A stretch of 64,000 nt of DNA from JASSUD01 sp031963405 (GCA_031963405.1 JASSUJ010000001.1:1240001-1304000); one strand, 5' to 3'. Numbered from the stretch's first letter, positions 8,291 through 18,085 are shown. Made by a program: numbers and translations. The notes: generated by a model not told the origin, from the sequence alone.

Positions 8291-10408
8291 CTAAACTTTC
8301 AAATAATCCTCACGACTGCCAAACCATCGCTGCAATTGCTGCACGGCAATCTCCGGATATTCGCTGAGTAAATAGTCGGCAGCATGCTGCGCGGCTTCGA
8401 TTAAATGGCTATCTTGCTGCAAATCAGCAAAGCGCAACATGACTGCGCCAGATTGACGTGCGCCGAGAAATTCGCCTGGGCCGCGGATTTCTAAGTCGCG
8501 CTGGGCAATAGCGAAACCATCATTGGTAGCACGCATAATTTGTAGCCGCTGGCGTGCCGTGAGCGAAAGTGGTGCGGCATATAGCAGCACGCAAACTGAT
8601 GCTTCCTTACCGCGCCCTACCCGTCCGCGCAGCTGGTGCAACTGTGCAAGCCCAAAGCGTTCAGCATGTTCGATCACCATCAATGAGGCATTGGGCACAT
8701 CTACGCCGACTTCAATTACCGTAGTTGCCACCAATAGCTGAATTTGCTGCTGTGTAAAGGCATCCATCACTGCTGCTTTTTCAGCGGTGCTTAGGCGTCC
8801 ATGCAGTAAACCTATAGTCAGCTCAGGCAAAGCAGCGGCTAGCGTCTCGCAAGTATCTACGGCTGTTTGCAACTGCAAAGCTTCGCTTTCTTCAATTAAT
8901 GGACAAACCCAATAAACCTGCCGCCCTGCAAGCGCCGCTTGCCGCACGCGTGCAATCACTTCAGCGCGCCGCTGCGCGTTAACGAGTTTGGTTAAAACAG
9001 GCGTGCGACCGGGTGGCAAGGTGTCGATCGTTGAGACGTCAAGATCAGCGTAATAACTCATCGCGAGGGTGCGCGGAATGGGCGTGGCGCTCATCATTAA
9101 TTGATGCGGTTGCCAATCTGCCTGCTCTGCTGTGTTTTGTGTTGTGTTTTTTGATTTAGTTGCCAGCGCTAGTCGCTGTGCGACGCCGAAGCGGTGTTGT
9201 TCGTCGACAATCACCAAACCCAATCGCGCAAATTCCACCGCTTGTTGAAATAGCGCATGCGTGCCGATGACTAACTGTGCCGTGCCACTGCTAATCTCTT
9301 CCAGGACAGTGCGCTTGGCTTTAGCGCCGAGACCACCCGCTAACCAAGTGATCTGCACACCCAACTGCGCCAGCCAGCTCTGCATTTTATGAACATGCTG
9401 CTCAGCAAGAATTTCGGTAGGGGCCATCAGCGCAACTTGATAGCCAGCATCGATCGCCTGGGTGGCAGCAAGCGCCGCCACAATCGTTTTGCCACTCCCC
9501 ACATCACCTTGTAACAGCCGTTGCATCGGATGTGTTCTGCTCAGATCCGCACTAATTTCTGCCCAGGAGCACTGTTGCGCTTCAGTCAAAGTAAAAGGCA
9601 AAACCTGCTCAAAGCGGGCTAACAGCGAATCAGCCTCTTCTGACATTGGCGCTGCCGCTACCGCATAACGCGGCATTAGTGGTGCTATGCGTTTACGCCG
9701 CTCGTTATGAGCACGCTTCAGAGAAAGCTGTTGTGCTAATAACTCTTCAAATTTAACGCGCTGCCAAGCCGGGTGCGTATGCTCAAGGAGTGCTGTCTTA
9801 TCCGCCTCAGCGGGTGGATGATGCAAGGTTCGTACTGCCTGCGCCAAGGTTGGCAAGCGTAATGGAGCAATCCATTGCTGCACCACTGCAGGCGGCCACA
9901 ATTCATGCAAAGACACACGCGACAGCGCCTGATCAATCGCCCGGCGCAAATAAGTTTGGCTGATACCAGCCGCACTTGGATAGATCGGCGTCAACACCTG
10001 CGGCAACGGGGCATCGGGCTCGACCAGTCGATACGCGGGATGCACCATTTCAAGACCAAACAAACTGCCCCGCACCTCGCCGCGAGCGCGCACACGCGCA
10101 CCAACTGCTAACTGTTTTAATTGACTGCCGTAGAAATTTAAAAAACGCAGCGTCAGTACGCTACCGTCATCGTCAATCAGCTTCACTAACAATTGACGGC
10201 GTGCCTGATATTTGACCTGGCTCTCGGCCACCACCCCCTCTACCTGCGCATTCATCCCAGGCAGCAAATCACGCAACGCACTCAACGTTGTTTCATCTTC
10301 ATAACGCAGTGGTAAATGCAGCACCAAATCTATTTCGTTGGCTAAACCAAGCTTAGCTAGCTTATTTGCTGGTGCTGCTGGGCGTGGGGCAGGTTTGGCG
10401 GTAGGCAC
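8291..10408 (-). CDS. recG: ATP-dependent DNA helicase RecG
   Basis: Monomeric superfamily 2 helicase that drives branch migration and fork reversal at stalled replication forks. 705 residues, full length. An N-terminal wedge/OB domain with LRYEDET and a VEGVV strand precedes the helicase core. The core has Walker A GDVGSGKTIVA (near residue 300), APTEILAEQH, the VDEQHRFGVAQR box, SATPIPRTL and the C-terminal GRVGRG motif. The start MPTAKPAPRP is at 10408. Divergent from the AT-rich orphan gene at 10722. Confidence 0.97.
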   Translation of the reverse strand: MPTAKPAPRPAAPANKLAKLGLANEIDLVLHLPLRYEDETTLSALRDLLPGMNAQVEGVVAESQVKYQARRQLLVKLIDDDGSVLTLRFLNFYGSQLKQLAVGARVRARGEVRGSLFGLEMVHPAYRLVEPDAPLPQVLTPIYPSAAGISQTYLRRAIDQALSRVSLHELWPPAVVQQWIAPLRLPTLAQAVRTLHHPPAEADKTALLEHTHPAWQRVKFEELLAQQLSLKRAHNERRKRIAPLMPRYAVAAAPMSEEADSLLARFEQVLPFTLTEAQQCSWAEISADLSRTHPMQRLLQGDVGSGKTIVAALAATQAIDAGYQVALMAPTEILAEQHVHKMQSWLAQLGVQITWLAGGLGAKAKRTVLEEISSGTAQLVIGTHALFQQAVEFARLGLVIVDEQHRFGVAQRLALATKSKNTTQNTAEQADWQPHQLMMSATPIPRTLAMSYYADLDVSTIDTLPPGRTPVLTKLVNAQRRAEVIARVRQAALAGRQVYWVCPLIEESEALQLQTAVDTCETLAAALPELTIGLLHGRLSTAEKAAVMDAFTQQQIQLLVATTVIEVGVDVPNASLMVIEHAERFGLAQLHQLRGRVGRGKEASVCVLLYAAPLSLTARQRLQIMRATNDGFAIAQRDLEIRGPGEFLGARQSGAVMLRFADLQQDSHLIEAAQHAADYLLSEYPEIAVQQLQRWFGSREDYLKV

Positions 10409-10597
10409 AAAAAAATTTCTTTATCAATAAAAATTCACAGTTAGTAAAGATGGAGAGTCCTCCACCAAAGCAGCCATCCTAGCTATTTTACGGACAGCAC
10501 AAGCGCTATTTTCAGCAAATCAGCAAAAATTTCGCAAGCTTCTTGCACGAAGTTCCATTACAAAAACCGTCGCATGCATCAGACAATTCTCTCTTTC

Positions 10598-10621
10598 TTC
10601 GGCCGCCTATACCGAATTTCG
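10598..10621 (+). promoter_or_regulatory. PIP/hrpII box (exact TTCG-N16-TTCG)
   Basis: TTCG at 10598-10601 and TTCG at 10618-10621 are separated by exactly 16 bases, ending 100 bp before the ATG of the AT-rich orphan gene and followed by very AT-rich leader DNA. This is the second exact match to the HrpB/HrpX box upstream of a candidate effector in this window. Confidence 0.55.
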
Positions 10622-10721
10622 TTTTTTTTCAATTTTACGCATCAATTATTTGATAAAAAATAACTTATTTAAATTTTAAAAATAGCTTATCCATAATTTT
10701 ATATTTTTGGAGTTAAATATA

Positions 10722-12755
10722 ATGACAGGATTCGGATATACTTCATTACTGGGAAATATGAATGATCAAGATTCATTCAAAGATATAAATCTTACACAAC
10801 AAGAAAACAATCCAAACAATTTTACGAATGACGCATTTGGATTGAGCAGAAGCAATACATTATTATCAGGACTAAATAATCAAAATAACAATACTAGCTT
10901 GCATAATTATATTAATAATCCAGCAACAAATTTTAACAATCATAATAATTATGTTGACAATGTAGAGCAACTTCTATATCCAATAGGACCAACTTCGCCA
11001 GAAGCAGCTAGTGGCAGCCAACGCACCCACGAGTATAATTTAGATCTAACAAGCACCCATAATAATCAGATCCCATTTAATAACTCTTATTCACCAAACT
11101 CATTAAATCCATTTAATCCATCCAACTGGCTTACCCAAAAAAACACTCCAGTAAATTTTCTCAGCAATAAACCAGAAAATCAAAAGACTCTCAACGAAAA
11201 TACTATAGCAGAATTATTTAAAATAGAAGCAGATTTAATTCTTATAAAAGGAGACAATTTAACAGAAGAAGAGTTTAAAAATATCTTATTATTTAAAGGC
11301 GGCCATACACTTGAATTTTTACTTGGAATAACAAGAGAAGTATCAGCAAAAATTAATGGCATAGAAAATATAATAAGAGGGCTACAAAGCGCAATAGATA
11401 ACCCTTCATCTCATGTAGAGAAAGGTCAAGCGGATAGGTTGATAATTATTTCAAAACAAATAGAAACAAATAGAAAGTTACTACAAAAAAATACAAATGA
11501 AAAAGAAAAACTTAGGGAGGCAACATTAAAAATATTATTTAAAAAACCATCAGAAGAAGAATTATTAGAAAAATTAAATATAATATATCCAGGCAATATA
11601 AAGCAAAATACAGAAACAGCAAAATATCTATACCTTGCATATGAAGGAATAGATCAAACTGCGCGCCAAAAAGAATCTGCTTCTACAATACAATCTGCAT
11701 TTCCCAATAGATCGGCGGGAGCAGATAATTTCCTCCAAAAATCTAATAATTTAGAAGTAGCAAAACCAGAAATCGACAAAACATTTCGTGAAGAAAATCA
11801 GCCGATTATTATAAGTGATAAGGATAAATTAGAATCGAGAAGTAGTGACCTGGATATCATTAACATTTCCGCTCGCTCCCCTCAATTAATAGAAGAAGAA
11901 AATTTCTACAATGAAATTACAGTAAGACCAGGTTTTATGCATATAGAATTACTTAATTTGCTATTAACCAACAATAAAAGCACTATTAAAAGTATAGAAA
12001 TACTTATTAAAAATTTAAAAAGCTCAAGCGATCTAAAAACTTTTAAAAATCAAATCAAAGGAAACGCAAGTCAACAAACCATCACCGATATTTACAAGAA
12101 AATTTTAAAAAGATATAAAGAAAATGAATTACCAATGATGGGAATGCACATAGAAGAATTAAAAAATATATTTGATATTAAAAGATCAAGCACAGGAAAA
12201 GACAAGGATTTCAAAAATAAGATTATTATATGCTTTAAAGCCCCAAAAAAATTTAAAAAAATAAAACAAAAAAATCGTTTTGAGGATTTTATAAAAATAA
12301 CCAATCCATCAGACACCTTACCAAAAAAAATTAATCTTATTTTTTCAAGCTTTACACAAAAAATTAAAAAAATAATTAGCTACGAAGAAACTCTTAATAT
12401 GGATTTAACAAAAACATCAAGATACGCTGAAAAAATATTCACCCAAGAAATATATTCAATTAAAGGTATCAAAGAAAATATTAATCTTTTTTTTAAAGAA
12501 ATGGAAAATAAAAAAGAAGGAGGAGAAATTCTCTCTTTTACAGAAACAGCAAAAGCACTAATGAAAGACAAAAAAATTGCTAAAAGCGTTGAAGATTACA
12601 TAAGAGATTCAGAATTCATGAGATTAACAATTCTAGAAAATTACGAAATTGCACGTAAAGAAATATCAGTTTCCGAACATCAAGTAAATGACTTTATACT
12701 CGATTGCTTTACAGAAATGGTTAACAAAATAAGTGATGATAATAAATTTTTTTAA
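10722..12755 (+). CDS. AT-rich orphan protein, large T3SS effector candidate
   Basis: No recognised family. 677 residues from ATG 10722, which follows GGAG nine bases upstream; a TTG at 10707 overlaps that ribosome site. Base composition is far below its neighbours (Lys, Asn, Ile and Glu codons dominate, with long A/T runs), suggesting transfer or relaxed evolution. The first 140 residues are strongly Asn-rich and probably disordered. The rest is predominantly charged and probably helical (for example 235-280, 430-470 and 590-660). There is no signal peptide or membrane segment. It separates recG from queA and has an exact PIP box upstream. The effector role is inferred. Confidence 0.8.
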   Translation: MTGFGYTSLLGNMNDQDSFKDINLTQQENNPNNFTNDAFGLSRSNTLLSGLNNQNNNTSLHNYINNPATNFNNHNNYVDNVEQLLYPIGPTSPEAASGSQRTHEYNLDLTSTHNNQIPFNNSYSPNSLNPFNPSNWLTQKNTPVNFLSNKPENQKTLNENTIAELFKIEADLILIKGDNLTEEEFKNILLFKGGHTLEFLLGITREVSAKINGIENIIRGLQSAIDNPSSHVEKGQADRLIIISKQIETNRKLLQKNTNEKEKLREATLKILFKKPSEEELLEKLNIIYPGNIKQNTETAKYLYLAYEGIDQTARQKESASTIQSAFPNRSAGADNFLQKSNNLEVAKPEIDKTFREENQPIIISDKDKLESRSSDLDIINISARSPQLIEEENFYNEITVRPGFMHIELLNLLLTNNKSTIKSIEILIKNLKSSSDLKTFKNQIKGNASQQTITDIYKKILKRYKENELPMMGMHIEELKNIFDIKRSSTGKDKDFKNKIIICFKAPKKFKKIKQKNRFEDFIKITNPSDTLPKKINLIFSSFTQKIKKIISYEETLNMDLTKTSRYAEKIFTQEIYSIKGIKENINLFFKEMENKKEGGEILSFTETAKALMKDKKIAKSVEDYIRDSEFMRLTILENYEIARKEISVSEHQVNDFILDCFTEMVNKISDDNKFF

Positions 12756-13039
12756 AAATACAAAACTCAATCAACGAAAATTAAAAGTAAAAAATAACTT
12801 CATGACAAAATTTTTTATCTATTTCAATGCATCGATAAATTAATAAAAAAAATGAAATATGGCTATGATTTTCTATTTCTCGCTTTTATTTTTTCACGAA
12901 ATGGTCGATGGCAATCAAATACTATGTAAATTGCGTTGGAGACTTAGAAAATTTGAGCACGTTCGCAGCAAGCCGCATTTTGGTACATTACCGGCCTACT
13001 ACGCTTATATACTGCCGGTAATCTACCTCAATGCGCCCT
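12756..13039. other. AT-rich spacer upstream of queA
   Basis: About 280 bp with no supported gene. The first half keeps the AT-rich texture of the orphan gene; the composition returns to the genomic norm near 12940. The frame at 12859-13068 has no ribosome site. The queA promoter should lie here but no clear -35/-10 pair is claimed. Confidence 0.4.
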
Positions 13040-14116
13040 ATGACCACCCTTTCAGATTTCGACTTTAATTTACCTCCTGAGCTTATTGCGCAAACTGCGT
13101 TGACGCAGCGCAGTGCAAGCCGTTTGCTAGAGGTTGATACGCATCAGACAACGCCGCACTTTATTGATCGGCACTTTACAGATTTGCTAGATTGCCTCTC
13201 ACCTGGTGACTTACTGGTATTCAATGACACTAAAGTGTTAAATGCACGGCTGCTAGGCAATAAAGTAAGTGGTGGCAAGGTTGAGGTGTTAATCGAACGC
13301 GTCCTCAGCGACCGTACTGCGCTCGCCCAAATCCGGGCCAGCAAGCGCCCTCGCCCAGGCAGTACGCTGCGTTTAGCCGATGCGTTCGACGTTACGGTAG
13401 AAGCGTATGCCACCTCCGATGAGCCTGATACACCTTTTCATATCCTGCATTTCCCAGACGATTGCCACACCTTACTCGAGCGTTATGGGCGCTTGCCGCT
13501 ACCGCCGTATATCACGCGCGCTGCTGATACGATTGACCAAACGCGTTATCAAACGATTTATGCAGCACAGCCAGGCGCTGTTGCGGCGCCCACGGCGGGG
13601 CTGCATTTTGATAAGGCGCTCATGGCGCAGCTTGACGCACATGGCATACGGCGCGCCACGCTAACGCTGCATGTGGGGGCCGGCACATTTCAGCCCGTGC
13701 GTACTGAAAACCTCGCTGAGCATCGCATGCACAGCGAGTGGTACCATGTGCCGCCGTCACTGGTCGAAGCAATTGCTGAAACACGTGCGGCTGGAAAGAA
13801 GGTGATTGCCGTGGGCACCACTTCGCTACGGGCGCTCGAAGCCGCGGCACAAGCTGCTGAGAAAGCGGGCGCGCCGGCTGGCACCTTACACGCCGGCAGT
13901 GCTGCCACTGATATATTTATCACGCCTGGCTATCGTTTCCGTATCGTTGATCGACTCGTGACCAATTTCCATTTACCCAAATCAACGCTGTTTATGTTGG
14001 TGTGCGCCTTTGCTGGTAGTGACACGATGCGTGCTGCTTACCAGTACGCCATTGAACAGCGTTATCGTTTTTTCAGTTATGGCGATGCCATGCTTCTAAC
14101 TTGTACTTCATGCTGA
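13040..14116 (+). CDS. queA: S-adenosylmethionine:tRNA ribosyltransferase-isomerase
   Basis: QueA transfers and isomerises the ribosyl part of SAM onto 7-aminomethyl-7-deazaguanine in tRNA, giving epoxyqueuosine. 358 residues from ATG 13040 (MTTLSDFDF matches the usual start; ATG 13031 is in frame nine bases earlier). Family motifs DLLVFNDTKVLNARL, GAVAAPTAGLHF and LHVGAGTFQPV are intact. The stop overlaps the start of tgt, so the two queuosine genes are translationally coupled. This begins the conserved queA-tgt-yajC-secD-secF series. Confidence 0.96.
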   Translation: MTTLSDFDFNLPPELIAQTALTQRSASRLLEVDTHQTTPHFIDRHFTDLLDCLSPGDLLVFNDTKVLNARLLGNKVSGGKVEVLIERVLSDRTALAQIRASKRPRPGSTLRLADAFDVTVEAYATSDEPDTPFHILHFPDDCHTLLERYGRLPLPPYITRAADTIDQTRYQTIYAAQPGAVAAPTAGLHFDKALMAQLDAHGIRRATLTLHVGAGTFQPVRTENLAEHRMHSEWYHVPPSLVEAIAETRAAGKKVIAVGTTSLRALEAAAQAAEKAGAPAGTLHAGSAATDIFITPGYRFRIVDRLVTNFHLPKSTLFMLVCAFAGSDTMRAAYQYAIEQRYRFFSYGDAMLLTCTSC

Positions 14117-15255
14117 ATTTTAATTTGCTCACAACCGACGGCCACGCGCGCCGCGGCCGTTTAACTTTGAATCATGGCGTGCTTGAAACGCCAATTTTTA
14201 TGCCGGTCGGCACCTATGGTGCCGTGAAAGGTATGTCACCGCATGAGTTGGAAGCGATTAACGCGCAGATTATTCTCGGCAATACTTTCCATTTGTGGTT
14301 GCGCCCTGGCTTAGAAGCACTTACCGCGCATGGTGGACTGCACCGTTTCATCGGTTGGGATAAGCCAATTTTGACTGACTCGGGCGGTTTCCAAGTATTT
14401 AGCCTTGGGGCGCTACGAAAAATCACTGAAGAAGGCGTTACCTTTTCGTCGCCCCTTAATGGCGAGCGTCTCTTTTTATCGCCCGAAGTCTCGATGCAAA
14501 TACAAACGGTATTGAATTCGGACATCGTGATGCAGTTTGATGAATGCACGCCGTATCTCATCAAAGGCACTGTCACAAACGAGCGACAAGCTGCTGATTC
14601 AATGCGCATGTCGTTACGCTGGGCACAGCGCTCGAAGAACGCCTTTGCTGAGCTGCAAAACCCGAATGCGCTATTTGGTATTGTGCAAGGCGGGTTATAT
14701 GAAACACTGCGTGATGAATCGCTCGCTGGCTTAACTGAAATTGGTTTTCCTGGCTATGCGATTGGTGGCTTATCAGTCGGTGAGCCGAAAGAAGAGATGA
14801 AACGCATCTTGAATTACATCGGCCCACGTTTGCCAGCGCACGCGCCACACTATCTGATGGGAGTGGGTACACCTGAAGATTTAGTCGCAGGGGTAGCGGC
14901 CGGTATTGATATGTTTGATTGCGTGATGCCCACACGCAACGCCCGCAATGGCTGGCTCTTTACCCGCTTTGGCGATATAAAAATTAAAAACGCCGTACAC
15001 CGCCATGACACCCGCCCGCTTGATGAGAGCTGTGCTTGCTACACCTGTAGCCATTTTTCACGCGCTTATTTACATCATTTGCATCGTATCGGCGAAATGC
15101 TCGGTGCACGCCTGAATACTATTCATAATCTGCATTACTACCTGCAATTAATGGCTGAAATTCGCCAAGCGATTGAGTCTCATACTTTTGCTGATTTTGT
15201 AGAAAAATTTCATGTCGAACGAGGACAGGGCGTGCATGAGATTAAGCAATGCTAA
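14110..15255 (+). CDS. tgt: Queuine/preQ1 tRNA-guanine transglycosylase
   Basis: Exchanges guanine-34 of GUN-anticodon tRNAs for preQ1. 381 residues from ATG 14110, which overlaps the queA stop; a TTG at 14101 is the alternative. Visible are the substrate-pocket DSGGFQVFSLG with its nucleophile-region aspartates, GGLSVGEPKEEM, and the C-terminal zinc site CACYTCSHFSRAYLHHL (Cys-x-Cys-x-x-Cys with a downstream His). Full length and apparently active. With queA it shows that queuosine modification is kept in this genome. Confidence 0.97.
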   Translation: MLNFNLLTTDGHARRGRLTLNHGVLETPIFMPVGTYGAVKGMSPHELEAINAQIILGNTFHLWLRPGLEALTAHGGLHRFIGWDKPILTDSGGFQVFSLGALRKITEEGVTFSSPLNGERLFLSPEVSMQIQTVLNSDIVMQFDECTPYLIKGTVTNERQAADSMRMSLRWAQRSKNAFAELQNPNALFGIVQGGLYETLRDESLAGLTEIGFPGYAIGGLSVGEPKEEMKRILNYIGPRLPAHAPHYLMGVGTPEDLVAGVAAGIDMFDCVMPTRNARNGWLFTRFGDIKIKNAVHRHDTRPLDESCACYTCSHFSRAYLHHLHRIGEMLGARLNTIHNLHYYLQLMAEIRQAIESHTFADFVEKFHVERGQGVHEIKQC

Positions 15256-15423
15256 AATGCACGATTATTTAAGGCAGCTTTTAAGATTTATTTTTTAGTG
15301 CATAAGATAGATTGCGCGAGCAAAAAAGAAGTAAGCTCCTGGGTGCGATTTAAGAAAATACTGAATCAAGGGCGAACAAAGTTTCGCCACTGCTTCCGAT
15401 TTTTTGTTAATGCAAGTTTTATC

Positions 15424-15485
15424 GAAGGTCTGCATGGGCTTGGAAGGCAAAGAATGTAGACGCCATCCAATCTATGCAGACCTTC
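15424..15485. repeat. Palindromic repeat, arm type B, short form
   Basis: GAAGGTCTGCATGGGCTTGG is paired with CCAATCTATGCAGACCTTC around a short AT-rich centre. It stands between tgt and yajC, 33 bp before the yajC start, so it could form a leader hairpin. Confidence 0.7.
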
Positions 15486-15518
15486 CCTACATTTTTAATT
15501 ACCGTTCTGGAGAATCAC

Positions 15519-15842
15519 GTGTTTATTTCCCATGCCTTCGCGCAAAGTGCCGGTTCGACCACTGAATCAAGTTTGATGAGTTTTTTACCGCTGATTTTGA
15601 TGTTCGTTGTGCTGTATTTCATTATGATTCGCCCACAAATGAAGCGCCAAAAAGAGCATCGCAATATGCTAGCAGCGCTTGCTGTTGGCGATGAAGTGGT
15701 AACCAGTGGTGGCTTAGTCGGTAAAGTGACCAAAGTAAGCGATGCCTATATCGGCGTTGAGATTGCCCAAGGCGTTGAAATCACGGTGCAAAAACATGCG
15801 CTAACGACGGTTCTGCCAAAAGGCACAGTTAAAGCCCTGTAG
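15519..15842 (+). CDS. yajC: Preprotein translocase subunit YajC
   Basis: Small inner-membrane protein that joins SecD and SecF. 107 residues from GTG 15519, chosen because TGGAGAATCAC precedes it and MFISHAFAQ is the usual start; the ATG at 15474 lies inside a palindromic repeat. One membrane segment (about 20-40) is followed by the conserved RPQMKRQKEH and the GDEVVTSGGLVGKV beta-rich cytosolic part. It is followed by two palindromic repeats before secD instead of the short gap usual in relatives. Confidence 0.94.
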   Translation: MFISHAFAQSAGSTTESSLMSFLPLILMFVVLYFIMIRPQMKRQKEHRNMLAALAVGDEVVTSGGLVGKVTKVSDAYIGVEIAQGVEITVQKHALTTVLPKGTVKAL

Positions 15843-15848
15843 TCTTTC

Positions 15849-15980
15849 TAGAACCTATTTGCGGTTTTCCCAAAAAACCCTTATTTGAGATGTAGGAACG
15901 CAGCTAAAGATTGCTGCGTTCGACACCCTCAAAAAGGAAGTCACAGTTGACTCTTTGAAGGTGTCGTAAATAGGTTTTTA
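15849..15980. repeat. Divergent palindromic repeat, arm type A
   Basis: TAGAACCTATTTGCGG at the left and GTAAATAGGTTTTTA at the right are degenerate type-A arms. The interior holds its own hairpin, GAACGCAGC-loop-GCTGCGTTC. It lies directly before a second element (16003-16109) in the yajC-secD gap. Confidence 0.55.
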
Positions 15981-16002
15981 TATTTTTATCACCTCATCTT
16001 AT

Positions 16003-16109
16003 TTAGAACCTGTTTAGGGTTTTCCTAGCGGCCTTGCGCTGCCGCAGACAGTACAAGTAGTACGGCAAGGCAGCGCAAAGGCGCTAGGGAAAGCCTAAAC
16101 AGGTTCTTA
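16003..16109. repeat. Palindromic repeat, arm type A, GC-rich form
   Basis: TTAGAACCTGTTTAGG is paired with CCTAAACAGGTTCTTA at the outer ends. Inner arms CTAGCGGCCTTGCGCTGCC and GGCAGCGCAAAGGCGCTAG flank the core CAGTACAAGTAGTACGGCAAGG. It lies just upstream of secD (start 16128). The same form occurs at 46065-46172 and 62648-62753. Confidence 0.85.
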
Positions 16110-16127
16110 GACTTCTACCCAGCTGCG

Positions 16128-18071
16128 ATGAACCGTTACCCTCTTTGGAAATATGCTGTGCTGCTTGCAGCGCTGACATTTGGCTTGCTCTATGCGTTGC
16201 CTAATTTTTTTGGCACTGTGCCAGCGGTACAAATTTCAAGCGGTAAAGCAACGGTAAAAATCGACACTGAGGTCTTGCAGAAAGTGGAGCAGGCTCTCGC
16301 TTCGCAGCACCTCCCAGCCAAGCAAATCACTTTTGACAATCACAACGCTAATGCGACGATACGCGTGCAATTGAGTGACGCTGATATTCAGCTGCGCGTC
16401 AAAGATTTGCTGAGCAAAGTGCTGAATCAAAACCCGGCCGATCCCGCTTATATCGTCGCGCTTAATGTGCAAAGCGCCGCTCCCAAGTTTTTCGAGGTAT
16501 TTGGCGCCAAGCCGATGTATCTGGGCCTTGATTTACGCGGTGGCGTGCACTTCTTATTACAAGTTGACCTAGCTGGCGCACTCAGCAAAAAGCTTGACGT
16601 TAACGCGGCTGATGCACGCGCACGGCTACGCAATCGCAATCTGCGCGCAACGGTTAAGCGCTCAGGGCAAAATATCCTGGTCAATTTAGCTGATGAGCGC
16701 ACCGCTGATGCAGCCCATGGCTTGCTGGCAGAAGGGCTTAAGGAATTGCAGTGGCGTAAGCAATCGCTGCCAAGCAATGGTTACCAAATCGTTGGCTCAT
16801 TTACTCCAGCTACCCAACGCAGCGTGCAAGAAAATGCGGTTAAGCAAAATATGGCGACGCTACATAACCGCGTCAACGAGTTGGGTGTAGCAGAACCGAT
16901 CCTCCAGCAACAAGGCGATGATCGTATCGTGGTGGAATTGCCAGGCGTGCAAGACACCGCCAAAGCGAAAGATATTATCGGGCGCACGGCTACCCTTGAA
17001 GCTCGTTTGGCTGACCCGGATGCGGCTGCATCGTCTGACCCAGAAGATCCGATACCACCCGACGATGAGCTCTTTAATTATGGCAATAACGCATCTGTGT
17101 TGCTGAAAAAACAAGTTATTTTTACTGGAGATAGAATCGCGGACGCGTCAGCGGGCTTTGATGATCATCAGCGAGCCGCGGTAAAGATTCGCCTTGACTC
17201 GGCAGGTGGCCGTGTCTTGCGCAGTGTCTCACGCGACAATATCGGCAAGCCCATGGCGATTGTGCTGTTTGAGAAAGGCGCAGGCGAAGTGCTCACCGTG
17301 GCCACCATCCAATCTGAACTGAGCGAGAATTTTCAGATTACCGGCATGGCTTCGACTCAAGCGGCCAACGATTTAGCGCTGCTACTGCGCGCAGGCTCAC
17401 TGGCCGCGCCCATGGAAATTATCGAAGAGCGTGCGATTGGCCCCAATCTAGGTGCTGATAATATTAGAAAAGGCTTTGCTTCGGTGCAGTACGGCATCGC
17501 GGCGATTGCTATTTTTATGCTGCTCTACTATTTGCTGTTTGGCTTATTTTCAGTGATAGCGCTGTCGGTTAATTTACTCTTGCTCGTGGCGATTTTATCA
17601 ATGCTACAAGCTACGCTCACGCTGCCAGGCATTGCTGCGATTGCATTGACTCTCGGCATGGCAATCGATGCTAATGTCCTGATTAATGAACGCATTCGGG
17701 AAGAACTGCGCGCAGGCGCTCCCCCCCAAACGGCCATTTCTGCAGGCTTTCAACATGCCTGGGCGACCATTCTTGATTCCAATGTGACTACCTTAATTGC
17801 TGGTCTGTCCTTACTTGCGCTTGGCTCAGGGCCGGTGCGCGGCTTTGCGGTAGTGCATTGCATTGGTATTTTGACGTCTATCTTCTCAGCGGTATTTTTT
17901 GCCCGAGGACTCGCGAATTTCTGGTACGGCGGGAAACGCAAGCTCAAGTCGCTATCGATCGGCCAAGTATGGCGCCCTGATGTAGCGCTAGCTTCTGAAA
18001 GCCATTCGACTGAAACGCCTACGGATGACGCTGCCTCCAGCGCGTCGACTAATCAATCTACGCCACGTTAA
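16128..18071 (+). CDS. secD: Protein translocase subunit SecD
   Basis: Inner-membrane RND-like subunit that with SecF uses the proton motive force to help exported proteins leave the Sec channel. 647 residues. There is one N-terminal membrane segment (about 7-27) and a large periplasmic P1 region. The GLDLRGGVHFLLQV motif lies near 133, and a C-terminal block of five membrane segments spans about 450-600 with LTLGMAIDANVLINERIREEL. A Ser/Thr-rich tail ends the protein. secF follows 14 bp later, so they are one transcription unit. Confidence 0.97.
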   Translation: MNRYPLWKYAVLLAALTFGLLYALPNFFGTVPAVQISSGKATVKIDTEVLQKVEQALASQHLPAKQITFDNHNANATIRVQLSDADIQLRVKDLLSKVLNQNPADPAYIVALNVQSAAPKFFEVFGAKPMYLGLDLRGGVHFLLQVDLAGALSKKLDVNAADARARLRNRNLRATVKRSGQNILVNLADERTADAAHGLLAEGLKELQWRKQSLPSNGYQIVGSFTPATQRSVQENAVKQNMATLHNRVNELGVAEPILQQQGDDRIVVELPGVQDTAKAKDIIGRTATLEARLADPDAAASSDPEDPIPPDDELFNYGNNASVLLKKQVIFTGDRIADASAGFDDHQRAAVKIRLDSAGGRVLRSVSRDNIGKPMAIVLFEKGAGEVLTVATIQSELSENFQITGMASTQAANDLALLLRAGSLAAPMEIIEERAIGPNLGADNIRKGFASVQYGIAAIAIFMLLYYLLFGLFSVIALSVNLLLLVAILSMLQATLTLPGIAAIALTLGMAIDANVLINERIREELRAGAPPQTAISAGFQHAWATILDSNVTTLIAGLSLLALGSGPVRGFAVVHCIGILTSIFSAVFFARGLANFWYGGKRKLKSLSIGQVWRPDVALASESHSTETPTDDAASSASTNQSTPR

Positions 18072-18085
18072 GCTTAAGGATACTG

